Positions 48,010 to 59,210 of a DNA stretch of 64,000 nt are shown here, in pieces. Numbering within the stretch: position 1 is the first letter of the stretch; each line of letters opens with the position of its first letter. Both the position numbers and the translations under genes were made by a program. Source of the stretch: Artemia franciscana (lineage: Eukaryota > Arthropoda > Branchiopoda > Anostraca > Artemiidae); the NCBI RefSeq assembly GCF_032884065.1, contig NC_088863.1, forward strand, positions 42,426,082 to 42,490,081. The letters are read 5' to 3'. The notes beneath the pieces were generated by a model. It was not told the DNA's origin, did not search any database, and was given only the letters and a program-made list of their open reading frames with translations.

Positions 48010-48379
48010 AAGCAAAAAATAACTCATATTTTCTGATTTTTAGTCCATACAAAAAAAAGAAAAAAAAATAGAAGACGTAATGTGTCTTAGAGGACTAAAT
48101 TTCTTCAAAGATCTTTCAAACAAAAATTAGAGGACTTCCTGGTTGGAATCACGGTATGACTTTTAGCTTTTGTAAAATCCTAATCCTTTTAGAAAGCTGA
48201 GTAAGTCTGAGGCTCATCCAAAATTTAATATTGCATTGAAAGCTCTGCTAATGGAAGCCAGAATCCCAAAAGAGAAAACGTATATTGAGTCTCGACGAAG
48301 CCTGTTGACAGGATATAGTGAGATAAAAGGGATGGACTCAGAAAAGAGGAAAGGTAAACTCACGGAATCAGTAAACTAA
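48010..48379 (+). pseudogene. Exon-like duplicated block, copy 2
   Basis: After an acceptor-like CCTTTTAG at 48192 the frame is open for about 61 codons to TAA at 48377. It reads KLSKSEAHPKFNIALKALLM, EARIPKEKTYIESRRSLLTG and ends KLTESVN. The spacing 'HPKFN..L..LL..ARIPK..TYIE' is reminiscent of the YebC/TACO1 translational-activator family (P..N..L..A...A...MPK..IE), but the similarity is weak and the hallmark N-terminal GHSKW motif is not found. It could equally belong to an unknown element. The block upstream (CTTAGAGGACTAAATTTCTT) is also shared by both copies. Confidence 0.35.
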
Positions 48380-49074
48380 TTTCTTTTGAATTATAAAACC
48401 GTTACTAGATCCGGAAAGATTTTAGACAATGGCAAAGGAAAAACAGAATTCCCTTACTAGGGTTCTTCCTGTTTGCTGCCTTAATAACAAAGGAGCTGCA
48501 TGACATTTTTGAATTTGACATTTTCAACAGTAAAAGAAGAAAACACAGGGAATTGAGTGAAGTCTTGTAAAAATGGAGAATATATCATGAAAAACCAACC
48601 AAGGAAATCCATTGAAGCCTTTAAATATTAAAAAAAACTTATTTGCACAGCCAAAAAAAATAGCTGTCTAAAAAAAAATCCGTTTCGAAGTCACAGGTTT
48701 GAAACAGTATAAACACAGTCAAAAAGTAAATCATTGAAATTCGAAATAAAATGGAAAAATATAACCACAAAAAAGAACAAAGAATTAATGGGAAACCTGA
48801 ACTGCGAAATCATAAGCCAAATAAAATTTACGCATATGCACAAGCATAAGTGATATAATGTTTATTTACGCATTTGGGCCCTTGTGAACACAATATGATG
48901 AAGAATGACAAAGTTTCGAACTGTAGAGGATTTTGGTTTATTGATTTTCAATTTATCGAGGTAGGTTTCGGAAGAATCCACTTAAACAGTAGATAGTTAA
49001 TCATGAACTGACAGAAACTGGTGAAAATCTGCTTCATTGGATAGATTTAAAGAACTTCTTATTTTAATTAAGCG
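48380..49074. other. Unassigned sequence
   Basis: No gene or repeat is recognised. Confidence 0.4.
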
Positions 49075-49300
49075 GCCCTTGAGTTTCAGGAGTCGTTCTT
49101 AAGGAATTGGGAGAACAAAATAAACTTTAGCGTAAAGAACACGATAATGAGAAGGAGCAGCCACCCCTATAATTATTATTTATTATTATATTTTTATTAT
49201 TCTATAATTATTATAGAATAATTTGTATTCGTTTTAAGTTTTGATGTCACTCCTTCCTTTCAGTCGAACAACTTCTATTTAATTTCTGTTTTGGTTTTTC
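49075..49300 (+). mobile_element. HPF palindrome right-arm fragment
   Basis: AACTTTAGCGTAAAGAACACG and GTTTTAAGTTTTGATGTCAC mark the arm. A TTATTATTATA-rich stretch has expanded between them (49170-49225). Confidence 0.65.
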
Positions 49301-50339
49301 ATATCATGCCGTAAATCCTTCCTTCGCTGGAATTTCCCCCGAAGATCCCCCAATGTACATTTTTTCCTGCAAATAATTATCCCCCCCCCTAAAAAAGACA
49401 ATTTCTATCCCGCTGAAAATTTCCCCGAGAAGTTTTCTCGGAACATATCCACTTGTAAAATTGAGTGAAAGCAAGACGAATAAAAATAGTTTCCTATAGG
49501 AACTATCAATCGACAAATTACACAACTTATAGCCCTTCCCGAGGGTTTGTGGGGTATGCCGGATCTTGCGGTGTTCTGGTACGCTAACTAATGTTTTATT
49601 ATCAATAGTGTCTTTTGAGATAGCTTCATTTAGACCTCTGAGGAGGCTTCGAAAAAGCCTCCAAAAAATCAAATATCTCATTCTATTAGGAGATAATGCG
49701 TTCAAGGTGATTTAATATTGAAGCTATGCGATCCGATTTAAAATTAGACATTCAGCAATCTTGATAATAACTAATTGGTAGCTGGTAACCACAAGTAGTC
49801 AAACCAGGTCAACATTTGATACAGTCTCCAAGGAGATACAAAATTATGCTCTTTCATGTTTCCTGGTAAGATTCTAAATGGTAATGCCAACGATTTTTCG
49901 TCTCTAGTCTTTACATACTACAGGTTGGCTAGTTCAAGATGCTGCAGCGTTGAACCACTGAAAAAAGGTTTGTGATACAAACGGGGGCTGGCGTTTACCC
50001 CCTAAAAATACCCCCCCCCCCGCAGTAAATATGCTCTAGAAAAAAACCACGGGAAATACCCCTCTTCCTGCAGCTGGTTGGTCTCCAATTACTTTTGACT
50101 TATAAAAAAAGGGCTAACACTCAAAATACCAACGATCACAATGCCCACGACTCAAAATGCAAACAGCTCTAAATGCCCACGATTGGATAAATTTTAAGTT
50201 TCAGTCCTTAATTGGGGATGAGACAAAGGGTTCACCCCAACCCGTGTACACCGGGTGAGTGCCATTTCATCCTAGACAGAATAAAAAAAGACAAAAGAGG
50301 AAGGTGTTGGGAGATGCCAGGAACTAGTGTTTAAGTGTG
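49301..50339. other. Unassigned sequence with G-rich family fragment
   Basis: 49990-50135 belongs to the same family as 44560-44860. 50130-50185 has three AATGCCCACGA-like repeats. No gene is seen. The 133-codon minus frame at 49304-49705 matches nothing I know. Confidence 0.45.
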
Positions 50340-50540
50340 TCACAGGATCACCGGTCCCCCCAAAGTCACCGGATCCATTCCGGACTTGAAGTGTAACGTC
50401 TGAGGCACGAGGTCTTTCTAAATATAAAGTTTCATTAAGATCCGATCACCCGTTTGAAAGTTTATTTCCCTCAAGGTTCTGGATTCCCCGTCTCTTCACT
50501 CCCCCAACGGTGGTCGGTACTCTTTTGGCACCCCCCAGCT
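50340..50540 (+). repeat. Fragment of the satellite-cored element family
   Basis: CCAAAGTCACCGGATCCATTC, then GAGGCACGAGGTCTTTCTAA and TTTCATTAAGATCCGATCAC match monomers of the array at 54276-55600. Confidence 0.75.
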
Positions 50541-50767
50541 TCTCCGAGCACCAGCATTCTTCAGAAATGTTTTCATGAATTTTGTTTGTTAAAATCAAGA
50601 TTATTCAAAATGTTTGACCTGTACCAAAAAATCAAGAGATTTAAAAATAAATTAATGACATAATCGTAAGTTTTCTTGTAATTCAGTATCAGTTTTAATC
50701 ATATAGTCGATTCATAAACAAGACAACACTGTTTTAGCATTATCATCTCAAATCTCTCTTTTTAATC

Positions 50768-50847
50768 AAACAGTTCGTGGTAATTAACAGTAAGTTTGTT
50801 ACTGTTTTTTGAATGAAACTAAAAAAAAGAATCTTAAAAACCGTTAA
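50768..50847 (+). mobile_element. HPF 5'-end stub
   Basis: TCAAACAGTTCGTGGTAATT, only about 20 bases of HPF, then unrelated sequence, 80 bases before a full HPF start. Confidence 0.6.
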
Positions 50848-52485
50848 TCAAACAGTTCGTGGTAACGAACTGTAGTAAGGAGCGACCCGGCTCAATAGTA
50901 ACCAAAACTAAAAAAACAGGATTTTGATACTAATATATGCATCAAAAGAATCACATTTTTATGCTGGTTTTAAATATATTAGTTTAATAAAATTTAGTAT
51001 TACCCATCAAAAGTTACGAGCCTGAGAAAATATGCCTTATTTTGAAAAAATGGGAGAAAATACCCCTTAAACTTCATAGTATCTTAACAAAAATCACACC
51101 GTCACATTCAGGGTTTTAGAAAACCCTATTGTATAGGTTTCAAGCGCCTATCTATAAAAATGTGGAATTTTGTATTTTTTGCCGTAAGTCCGATCACGGG
51201 TGCGTGTTTATTTGTGTGTTTGTTTTTTTCCTTTTTCCCAGGGGTTATCGTATCGACCCAATGGTCCTAGAATGACACGAAAGGCCTCATTCTAACGGAA
51301 ATTAAAAGTTCTAGTGCTCTTTTTAAGTGACCAAAAATTGGAGGGCACCTAGGCCCCCTCCCATGCTCATTGTTTCCCCAAAGTCAACAGATCAAAATTT
51401 TGAGATAGCTATTTTGTTCAGCATAGTCAAAAACCCAATAACTATCTCTTTGGCGACGACTTACTCCCCCACAGTCCCCGGGGGAGGGGCTGCAAGTCAC
51501 AAACTCTGACCATTGTTTACATATAGAAATGAAAGATGAATAGAAATGGTTATTGAGAAGTGTACAGAGGTTTTCAGGGGGATGTTTTCTGGTTGTGGGA
51601 GGGGAGCCGAGGGGAAGAGGTTACGCGAGATGATCTTTATCATGGGGAAAAGAAATTCCATGAAGGGGACGCTTGATTCTCTAGCATTCTTAAGAAAACA
51701 CAATGAAACAATAAATATGAAAAAGTTCTTTCAACTGGATGTAAGGAGCAATATTAAAACTTAAAAAGAACAAAAATTATTACGCATATGAAAAGGTTCA
51801 TCTCCTCCCAAATACCTCGATTTTTACGCTAAAGTATTTTTTGTAATTTCAATTATTTATTTTACAACCTTTGTAATTCAGGGGTCATTATTAAGGAATT
51901 GTGATAAAATTTAAACTTTAGTGTAAAGAGCGAAGTAGTGACGAGAGGATGATCCCTCTCATATAAGTAATAAAAATACACGAATATAGAAGCTCGTTAC
52001 GTAAGTTAATTCAAAAGTTAAGTAAATTTATTGCTAATAAAAACGTTCGTAAAAAGAATTAAAGTTCTAGTTGCCTTTTTAAGTAATCGAAAAACTGGTG
52101 GGCATATAGGCCTCCTACCCCACTCCGATTTTCTCAAATTCGTCCGATTAAAACTATGAGAAACCCATTTAGCCACAAAAAAATTAATATGCAAATTTCG
52201 TTTTAATTAGTCATGTGCGGAGTGCCAAAACCAAAACTTATATATATAAAACATAACATATATACATATATATATATAAACATATATACATATATATATA
52301 TAACATATATACAAAACATATAAAACATATATATAATAAAATCAAACATATATATTCAAAAACGTTCAGAAATTAAATAAAAAAACCAAGTTCTTTCAAC
52401 TGAAAGTAAGGAGCCACATTAAAACTTAAAAAGAACAGAAATTACTCCGTATATGAAAGGGGCTGTTCCCTCCTAAACGCTCTTA
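50848..52485 (+). mobile_element. HPF element, 3'-truncated
   Basis: Intact 5' mini-hairpin (CAGTTCG TGGTAA CGAACTG). The body runs to the left palindrome arm, ending at TCCCTCCTAAACGCTC. A TATACATATATA microsatellite (52236-52350) has expanded inside the late body. Confidence 0.88.
52236..52350. repeat. AT microsatellite (ATATACATATA)
   Basis: Imperfect ATATAT/ACATATAC repeats lie inside the HPF body, at a position where other HPF copies have none. Confidence 0.9.
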
Positions 52486-52559
52486 AAATATTCCCAAGGT
52501 CATAACATAGATACCATTCATGGATAGCATTAAACTTAACGAGTTTTATTTATTTGGAA

Positions 52560-54225
52560 TCAAACAGTTCGTGGTAACGAACTGTAGTAAGGAGCGACCC
52601 GGCTCAATAGTAACCAAAACTCTAAAAAATGAAATTTTGATACCAATACCTACATCAAAAGAATCGCATTTTAATGCTGATTTTAAATATTTAAGTTTAA
52701 TCAAGTTTAGTCTTACCCATCAAAAGTTACGAGCCTGAGAAAATTTGCGTTATTTTAGAAAATAGGGGGAAACGCCCCCTAGAAGTCTTAGAACCTTTTT
52801 TAGAAAATAGGGGGAAATAACCCGTGAAAGTCATAGAAAGTCATAAAATCACACCATCAGATTCAGCGTATCAGAGAACCCTACTGTAGAAGTTTCAAGC
52901 TCCTATCTACAAAAATGTGGAATTTTGTATTTTTTGCCAGAAGGCAGATCACGGATGCGTGTTTATTTGTTTTTTTGTTGTTTTTTTTTCTTTTTCCCAG
53001 GGGTGATCGTATCGACCCAGTTGTCCTAGAATGTTGCAAGAGGGCTCATTCTAACGGAAATAAAAAGTTCTAGTGCCGTTTTCAAGTGACCAAAAAAATT
53101 GGAGGGCACCTAGGCCCCCTCCCACGCTAATTATTTTACCAAAGTCAACGGATCAAAATTCTGAGATAGCCATTTTATTCAGCGTAGTCGAAAAACCTTA
53201 TAACTATGTCTTTGGGGACGACTTACTCCCCCACAGTCCCCATGGGAGGGGCAACAAGTTACAAACTTTGACCAATGCTTACATATAGTAATGGTTATTG
53301 GGAAGTGTACAGGCGTTTTCAGGAGGATTTTTTTGGTTGGGGGAGGGATTGAGAAGAGGGGGATATGCTGGGGGAACTTTCCATCGATAATTTGTCATGG
53401 GGGAAGAAAATCTCCATGAAGGGAGCGCAGGATTTAATAGCATTATTTAAAAACACAATGAAAAAATAAATATGAAAAAGCTCTTTCAGCTGGAAGTAAG
53501 GAACAGCATTAAAACTTAAAACAAACAGAAACTATTACCCATTTGAGGGGCTCACCTCCTCCTAATACCTCGCTCTTTACGTTAAAGTATTTTTAGTAAT
53601 TTCAACTGTTTATTCTACGGCTTTTGTGATTCTGGGGTCATTCTTAATGAATTGGGACAAAATTTAAGCTTTAGTTTAAAGAGTGAGGATCTGACAAGGG
53701 GGCGAACCCCCTCATATATGTAATAAAAATATGAGAATACAAAAGTTCTTTACGTAAGCTAATTTATAAGTTACGTAAATCTTTTACTAATAAAAATATT
53801 CGTAAAAAATTAAAAGTTCTAGTTGCCTTTTTTATTGACCAAAAAATCGGAGGGCAACTAGGCTTCCTCCCCCGCTCTTTTTTTCTCAAAATCATTCGAT
53901 CAAAATTATGAGAAAGCCATTTAGCCAAAAAAAAAAAAATTCAAATTTCGTTTTAAATATTCCTCTGCGGAGAGCCAAAATCAAAACATGCATTGATTCA
54001 AAAACGTTCAGAAATTAAATAAAAAAAAAAACAAGTTTTTTTAACTGAAAGTAAGGAGCGACATTAAAACTTAAAACGAACAGAAATTACTTCGTATATG
54101 AAAGAGGCTGCTTCCTCATCAACGCCCCGCTCTTTACGCTAAAGTTTTTTACTGTTTTAAAAAGAAGAATTGAGAGACAGAGTCAAACTTTAGCGTAAAG
54201 AGCGGGGCGTTGATGAGGAAGCAGC
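52560..54225 (+). mobile_element. HPF element, truncated in the palindrome right arm
   Basis: Starts A/TCAAACAGTTCGTGG and stays very close to 36392-38084 and 55782-57500, all sharing CAGTCCCCATGGGAGGGG. The palindrome begins at about 54040. The part of the right arm present (to GAAGCAGCC) pairs perfectly with the left arm. Sequence of the satellite-cored element follows immediately. Confidence 0.88.
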
Positions 54226-55781
54226 CAATTTTCATCGTCCTAGCACATCCAGAAGCACCAAACTAGCCAAAGCACGTGATCCCCCCTAACTCCCCCAAAG
54301 AGAGCAGATCCAGTCCGGTTACTTCAATGCCGTATCTAAGACATTTTACTTATTCTACCCATCAAGTTCAATCCCGATTTCTCCACTCTAAGCATTTTCC
54401 AAGATTTCTGATTCTCCCCTCCAACTCCCCCCAATGTCACCAGATCTGTTCGAGATTTAAAATAAGAGCTCTGAGACACGAGTTCCTTCTAAATATCAAA
54501 TTTCATTAAGATCTGGTCACCTGTTCTTAAGTTAAAATACCTCAATTTTCTGATTTTTCCGAATTAGCCCCCATCCCATCTTCCCCAAAGAGAGCAGATC
54601 CGTTCCAATTATATCAATCACGTATCTAAAACTTGTGCCGATTCTTCCCATCAAGTTTCATCCCAATCTCTCCACTCTAAGCGTTTTCCAAGATTTCCTG
54701 TTTTCAAGATTTCTGTTGCCCCCTCCAACCCCCTATGACACCAGATTCGATTCAAGTCTAAAATATAGCATCTGAAACATAATATTTTTCTATATATCAA
54801 GTTTCATTAAGATCTGATAACCTATTCGTAAGATAAAGATACCTCAGTTTTCACGTTTCCCCCCTCAAACTCCCTTCGATGTCACCGGATCTGGCCGGGA
54901 TTTCAAATAACATCTCCGAAGCACAGGATTCTTCTAAATATCAAATTACATTAAGATCTGATTACCTGCTCGTAAGTAACGAATACCTCTTTTTTCTAAT
55001 TTTTCCAAATTACCCCCCCCCCCAACTCCCCCAAAGAAAAGTGGATCCAGTCCGGTTTTGTCAGTCAAGTATCTTGGACTTATGATTATTTTTCCTACCA
55101 AGTTTCATCCCGATATTTCCACTCTAAACCTTTTCCAAGGTATCCACCCCCCCTTACTCCTCCCAATGACACAGGATCCAGTTAGAATTTAAAATAAGAA
55201 ATTTGAGTTACAAGGTCCTTCTAAATATGGAATTTAATTAAGATCCGATCACTCCTTCGCAAGTTAAAAATGTCTCATTTTTTTCTAATTTTTCAGAGTT
55301 AGCCCTCCCCCAACTCCTCCAAAGGGACGAGTTCATCCGTTCTGTTTATTTCAATTACGTATCTAGGACTTACGCTTAGTTTTTCTACCAAGTTTCATCT
55401 CGATTCCTCCACTCTAAGCGTTCTCCAGGATTTCCAGGTTTCTTCCTTCAACTCCCCCCAGTGTCACCGGATCCGGTCAGAATTTAAAATTAGAGCTGTA
55501 AGACACAATATCCTTCTAAATATCAAATTTTATTCAGATTCGATCACTTGTACGTAAGTTAAAAATACCTCATTTTTTCTAATTTTTCCAAATTAACCGT
55601 CCCCCCCCCCAGATGGTTGAATCGAGAAAATGATTTCTAATTTAATCTAGTCTGGTCCCTGATACGCTTGCCAAATTGCATCGTCCTAGCTTATCCGGAA
55701 GTGCCTAAACTAGCAAATACGAGAGAGACAGACCGACAGACCGACTTACAAACCGACAGAATTTGCGATCCTTATATGTCA
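54226..55781 (+). mobile_element. Satellite-cored, microsatellite-tailed element (HINE/pearl-like)
   Basis: Nine tandem monomers of about 148 bp (54276, 54415, 54568, 54717, 54860, 55010, 55147, 55303, 55447) alternate between two variants. Each has a pyrimidine-rich start (CCCCCAACTCCCCC), TCACCGGATC or GCAGATCC, TCTAAATATC or CCATCAAGTTTCAT. The array is bracketed by CATCGTCCTAGC...ATCC direct repeats at 54233 and 55678. A GACAGACCGACAGACC tract follows at 55725-55760, then GCGATCCTTATATGTCA. The terminal hairpin (TTGGTTAATACCAAG) lies at 57502, displaced by the HPF insertion. Core repeats, a microsatellite and a 3' hairpin are the architecture of Helentron-derived non-autonomous elements. 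Non-coding. Confidence 0.7.
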
Positions 55782-56081
55782 TTAAATAAAAAAAACAAGT
55801 TTTTTCAACTGAAAGTAAGGAGTGACATCAAAACTTAAAACGCACAGAAATTACTTTGTATATGAAAGAGGCTGCTTCCTCATCAACGCCCCGCTCTTTA
55901 CGCTAAAGTTTGACTCTTTCTCTCAATTCTTCTTTCTAAAACAGTAAAAAAACTTTAGCGTAAAGAGCGGGGCGTTGATGAGGAAGCAGCCTCTTTCATA
56001 TACAAAGTAATTTCTGTGCGTTTTAAGTTTTGATGTCACTCCTTACTTTCAGTTGAAAAAACTTGTTTTTTTTATTTAATT
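55781..56081. repeat. Perfect ~130-nt palindrome (HPF 3' end)
   Basis: Left arm 55781-55911 and right arm 55951-56081 are perfectly complementary by my reading, with a 39-nt loop. Positions that differ from other HPF copies (AAGGAGTGACATC, ACGCACAG, ACTTTGTAT) are matched by the complementary change in the other arm. Confidence 0.93.
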
Positions 56082-57500
56082 TCTGAACGTTTTTGAATCA
56101 ATGCATGTTTTGATTTTGGCTCTCCGCAGAGGAATGATCAAAACGAAATTTGCATATTTTTTTTTTGGCTCAATGGCTTTCTCATAGTTTTGATCGAATG
56201 ATTTTGAGAAAAAAAGAGCGGGGGACGAAGCCTAGTTGCCCCCCGATTTTTTGGTTAATTAAAAAGGCAACTAGAACTTTTAATTTTTTACGAATCTTTT
56301 TATTGGTAAAAGATTTACGTAACTTATAAATTAGCTTACGTAAAGAACTTTTGTATTCTCATGTTTTTATTACATATATGAGGGGATTCGCCCCATCGTC
56401 AGTACCTCGCTCTTTACACGAAAGCTTAAATTTTATCCCAATTCATTAAGAATGACCCCCTGAATCACAAAAGCCGTAGAATAAGTAGTTGAAATTACCG
56501 AAAATACTTTAGCGTAAAGAGCGAGGTATTAGAAGGAGGTGAGCCCCTCATATGGGTAATAATTTCTGTTTGTTTTAAGTTTTATTGCTGTTCCTTACTT
56601 CCAGCTGAAAAAGCTTTTTCAGTTTTATTTTTTAATTGTTTTTTTTTTAATAATGCTAGTAAATCCTGCTCTCCCTTCATGGAAATTTTCTTCTCCCATT
56701 ACAAATTCTCGAAGGAAAGTTCCCCCAGCATATCCCCCTCTTCTCAACCCCTCCCCCAAACCAAAAAAATCCTCCTGAAAACGCCTGTATACTTCCCAAT
56801 AACCATTACAATATGTAAGCACAGGTCAAAGTTTGTAACTTGTTGCCCCTCCCACGGGGACTGTGGGGGAGTAAGTCGTCCCCAAAGACATAGTTATAAG
56901 GTTTTTTGACTACGCTGAATAAAATGGCTATCTCAGAATTTTGATCCGTTGACTTTGGGAAAATAATTAGCGTGGGAGGGGGCCTAGGTGCCCTCCAATT
57001 TTTTTGGTCACTTAAAAAGGGCACTAGAACTTTTCATTTCCGTTAGAATGAGCCCTCTTGCAACATTCTAGGACAACTGGGTCGATACGATCACCCCTGG
57101 GGAAAAGAAAAAAAAAACAAAAAAACAAAAAAACAAATAAACACGCATCCGTGATCTGCCTTCTGGCAAAAAATGCAAAATTCCACATTTTTGTAGATAG
57201 GAGCTCGAAACTTCTACAGTAGGGTTCTCTGATACGCTGAATCTGATGGTGTGATTTTCGTTAAGATTCTATGACTTTTAGGGGGCGTTTCCCCCTATTT
57301 TCTAAAATAACGCAAATTTTCTCAGGCTCGTAACTTTTGATGGGTAAGACTAAACTTGATGAAACTTATATATTTAAAACCAGCATTAAAATGCGATTCT
57401 TTTGATGTAGCTATTGGTATCAAAATTCCATTTTTTAGAGTTTTGGTTACTATTGAGCCGGGTCGCTCCTTACTACAGTTCGTTACCACGAACTGTTTGA
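55782..57500 (-). mobile_element. HPF element, full length (1,719 bp), nested
   Basis: In element orientation it starts TCAAACAGTTCGTGG at 57500 and ends TTTATTTAA at 55782. It splits the 3' end of the satellite-cored element: TATATGTCA lies on one side and TTTGGTTAATACCAAGTGCC on the other. Rejoining them restores a terminal hairpin with no duplicated bases. Flanks in element orientation are A and T. Confidence 0.92.
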
Positions 57501-57525
57501 TTTGGTTAATACCAAGTGCCATAAG
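57501..57525 (+). mobile_element. Terminal hairpin of the interrupted satellite-cored element
   Basis: TTGGT-TAAT-ACCAA stem followed by GTGCCATAA. It continues the element that stops at 55781. Confidence 0.65.
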
Positions 57526-58555
57526 AAATTATAGTAAAAATAGATAGCTTGTAGAAATCCCAACGCATTCGTGGCACCAATTCACAAAAAGTATGAAGGA
57601 AACATAAACAAAATAAAATGTAAATAAGAAGTTGGGACTTCACTTTAATTTATTTTATATTTTTGTATCGTAGTATGTAGCTATCGCTATTTTTTTTTAT
57701 TTAAGTCACTTTTGATATAAATACATGGGTGGGGGATCCTATACCTGCCTGCTTCGCTCGAAGCCTCCAATATATTCATGTGACTTGTATCATCTATTTC
57801 GCGGATAGCTTAAGTATTTCTAGTTTATTCCTAACTTATCCCGCCCCCATCCACGCACAAACCCAAAAAAATAATCACCCCTTAAGGTTGTTTCCTGCAT
57901 AGGAGCCTACTCGTAAAATTTTGCTAAACTCGCCATTGCTTATAAGAGGCACTGAGGGATTGCAAAAAGAGAAAAAAGTATAATAATAAGAGACAACCTG
58001 TAGAAATGCCCAGGCATCAGTGGCACCAGTTCACAAAAAGTATGGGAGGATACATTTACTAAAATCTAAAGGGGGAACAATTTCTTTACAAAATAGCGGA
58101 TGAAGGTATTATTTAAAATTTAAGAGGAACTAAGGGTGATTTCCACTTTACTCCAACTCTTTACCTTGCCCCCTCCGTAATTGGCGGCCCTGGGACACAT
58201 TTACAGCTATCCCCGAACAGTAGTACCTAGTAACACCATAACATAGAGAAGCATAACGACAAAAAGGGAACCGCATAAGACAATCATTACAGAGTAAGTA
58301 AAAACCAAATGACGTTCCAAATAAACTCTGACAAGATATTGGCTATGATTTTTTTCTTTAATAGTAAAAGATTTTTTTTTCGTTTTAAGCTTTGTAATCA
58401 TGCTCAGTTTCAGGCAAATTTTACTTGTTTTAAGATTTTTTCGTTGAGTTGCATTAGTACTCAGTTCAGTTCAGTTCAGTTTCAGTTCATTCGTGTTTAA
58501 TAAAAAGAAAATTATAACAGTCATAACATATATAATCTCTCATCTCTATGAGAGA
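57526..58555. other. Unassigned, with ~60-bp direct repeats
   Basis: TGTAGAAATCCC...GGCACCAATTCACAAAAAGT near 57550 recurs as TGTAGAAATGCC...GGCACCAGTTCACAAAAAGT near 57997. A (CAGTT)n microsatellite lies at 58461-58490. No gene is seen. Confidence 0.55.
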
Positions 58556-58850
58556 TTAAATAAATAAAAAACAAGTTTTTGTAACGGAAAATAAGGAGCG
58601 ACATTAAAACTTAAAACGAACAAAAATTACTCCGTATATGAAAAGGGCTTTTCCTCCTCAACGCCTCGCTCTTTACGCAGAAGTTTGACCCTTTCTCTTA
58701 ACTCTACTTTTTAAAACAGTAAGAAACTTTAGCATAAAGAGCGGGGCTTTGAGGAGGACAAGTCCCTTTCATATTTGGAGTAAGTTCTGTTCGTTTTAAG
58801 TTTTAATGTCGCTCCTTACTGTCCGTTACAAAACTTGTTTTTTTTTAAAT
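58556..58850. mobile_element. Solo HPF palindrome
   Basis: Only the terminal hairpin is present: TTAAATAAATAAAAAACAAG to CTTGTTTTTTTTTTAAA, including both arms and loop, with no HPF body on either side. No target-site duplication is visible. Confidence 0.8.
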
Positions 58851-58852
58851 TT

Positions 58853-59210
58853 ATCAGTATAAAAGGCCGATTCTTTTGATGTATTAAATAAAAAGAACAA
58901 GCTTTTTCAACTGAAAGTAAGGAGTGACGTTAAAACTTAAAGCGAACAGAAATTACTCCGTATATGAAAGGGGCTTTTCTTCCTCAACGCCCCGCTCTTT
59001 ACGCTTAAGTTTTTTTTTATTGTTTTAAAAAGTATAGTTGTGAGAAATGGTCAAAATTTAGCGTAAAGAGCGGGGCGTAAAGATGAGGGGCAGTTCCCCT
59101 TACATATACGGAGTAATTTCTGTTCGTGTTAAGTTTAATTGTCGGTCCTTACTTTCAGTTGAAAAAGCTTGTTTTGAATACATCAAAAGAATCGGCCTTT
59201 TATGCTGATT
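58853..59210. repeat. Extended palindrome reaching into HPF body sequence
   Basis: The HPF hairpin lies at its centre. Outside it the complementarity continues: AAAAGGCCGATTCTTTTGAT on the left pairs with ATCAAAAGAATCGGCCTTTT on the right (59184-59203). Those outer arms are HPF 5'-body sequence, so body and end have become part of one larger inverted repeat. Confidence 0.8.

Noticed and set aside
53073..53288. Recurring ORF with NWRAPRPPPTLIILPKSTDQN (also 36846-37061, 51327-51509, 56806-57024)
   Set aside because: Same explanation: HPF body sequence, no independent coding evidence.
57322..57522. Recurring ~65-codon ORFs (also 332-532, 40748-40948, 52520-52738) that look like a conserved small protein with SKERPGSIVTKTLKNGI
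   Set aside because: They are one region of the HPF repeat. Similar frames are open on both strands, indels break them in other copies, and conservation follows the DNA repeat, not a reading frame.
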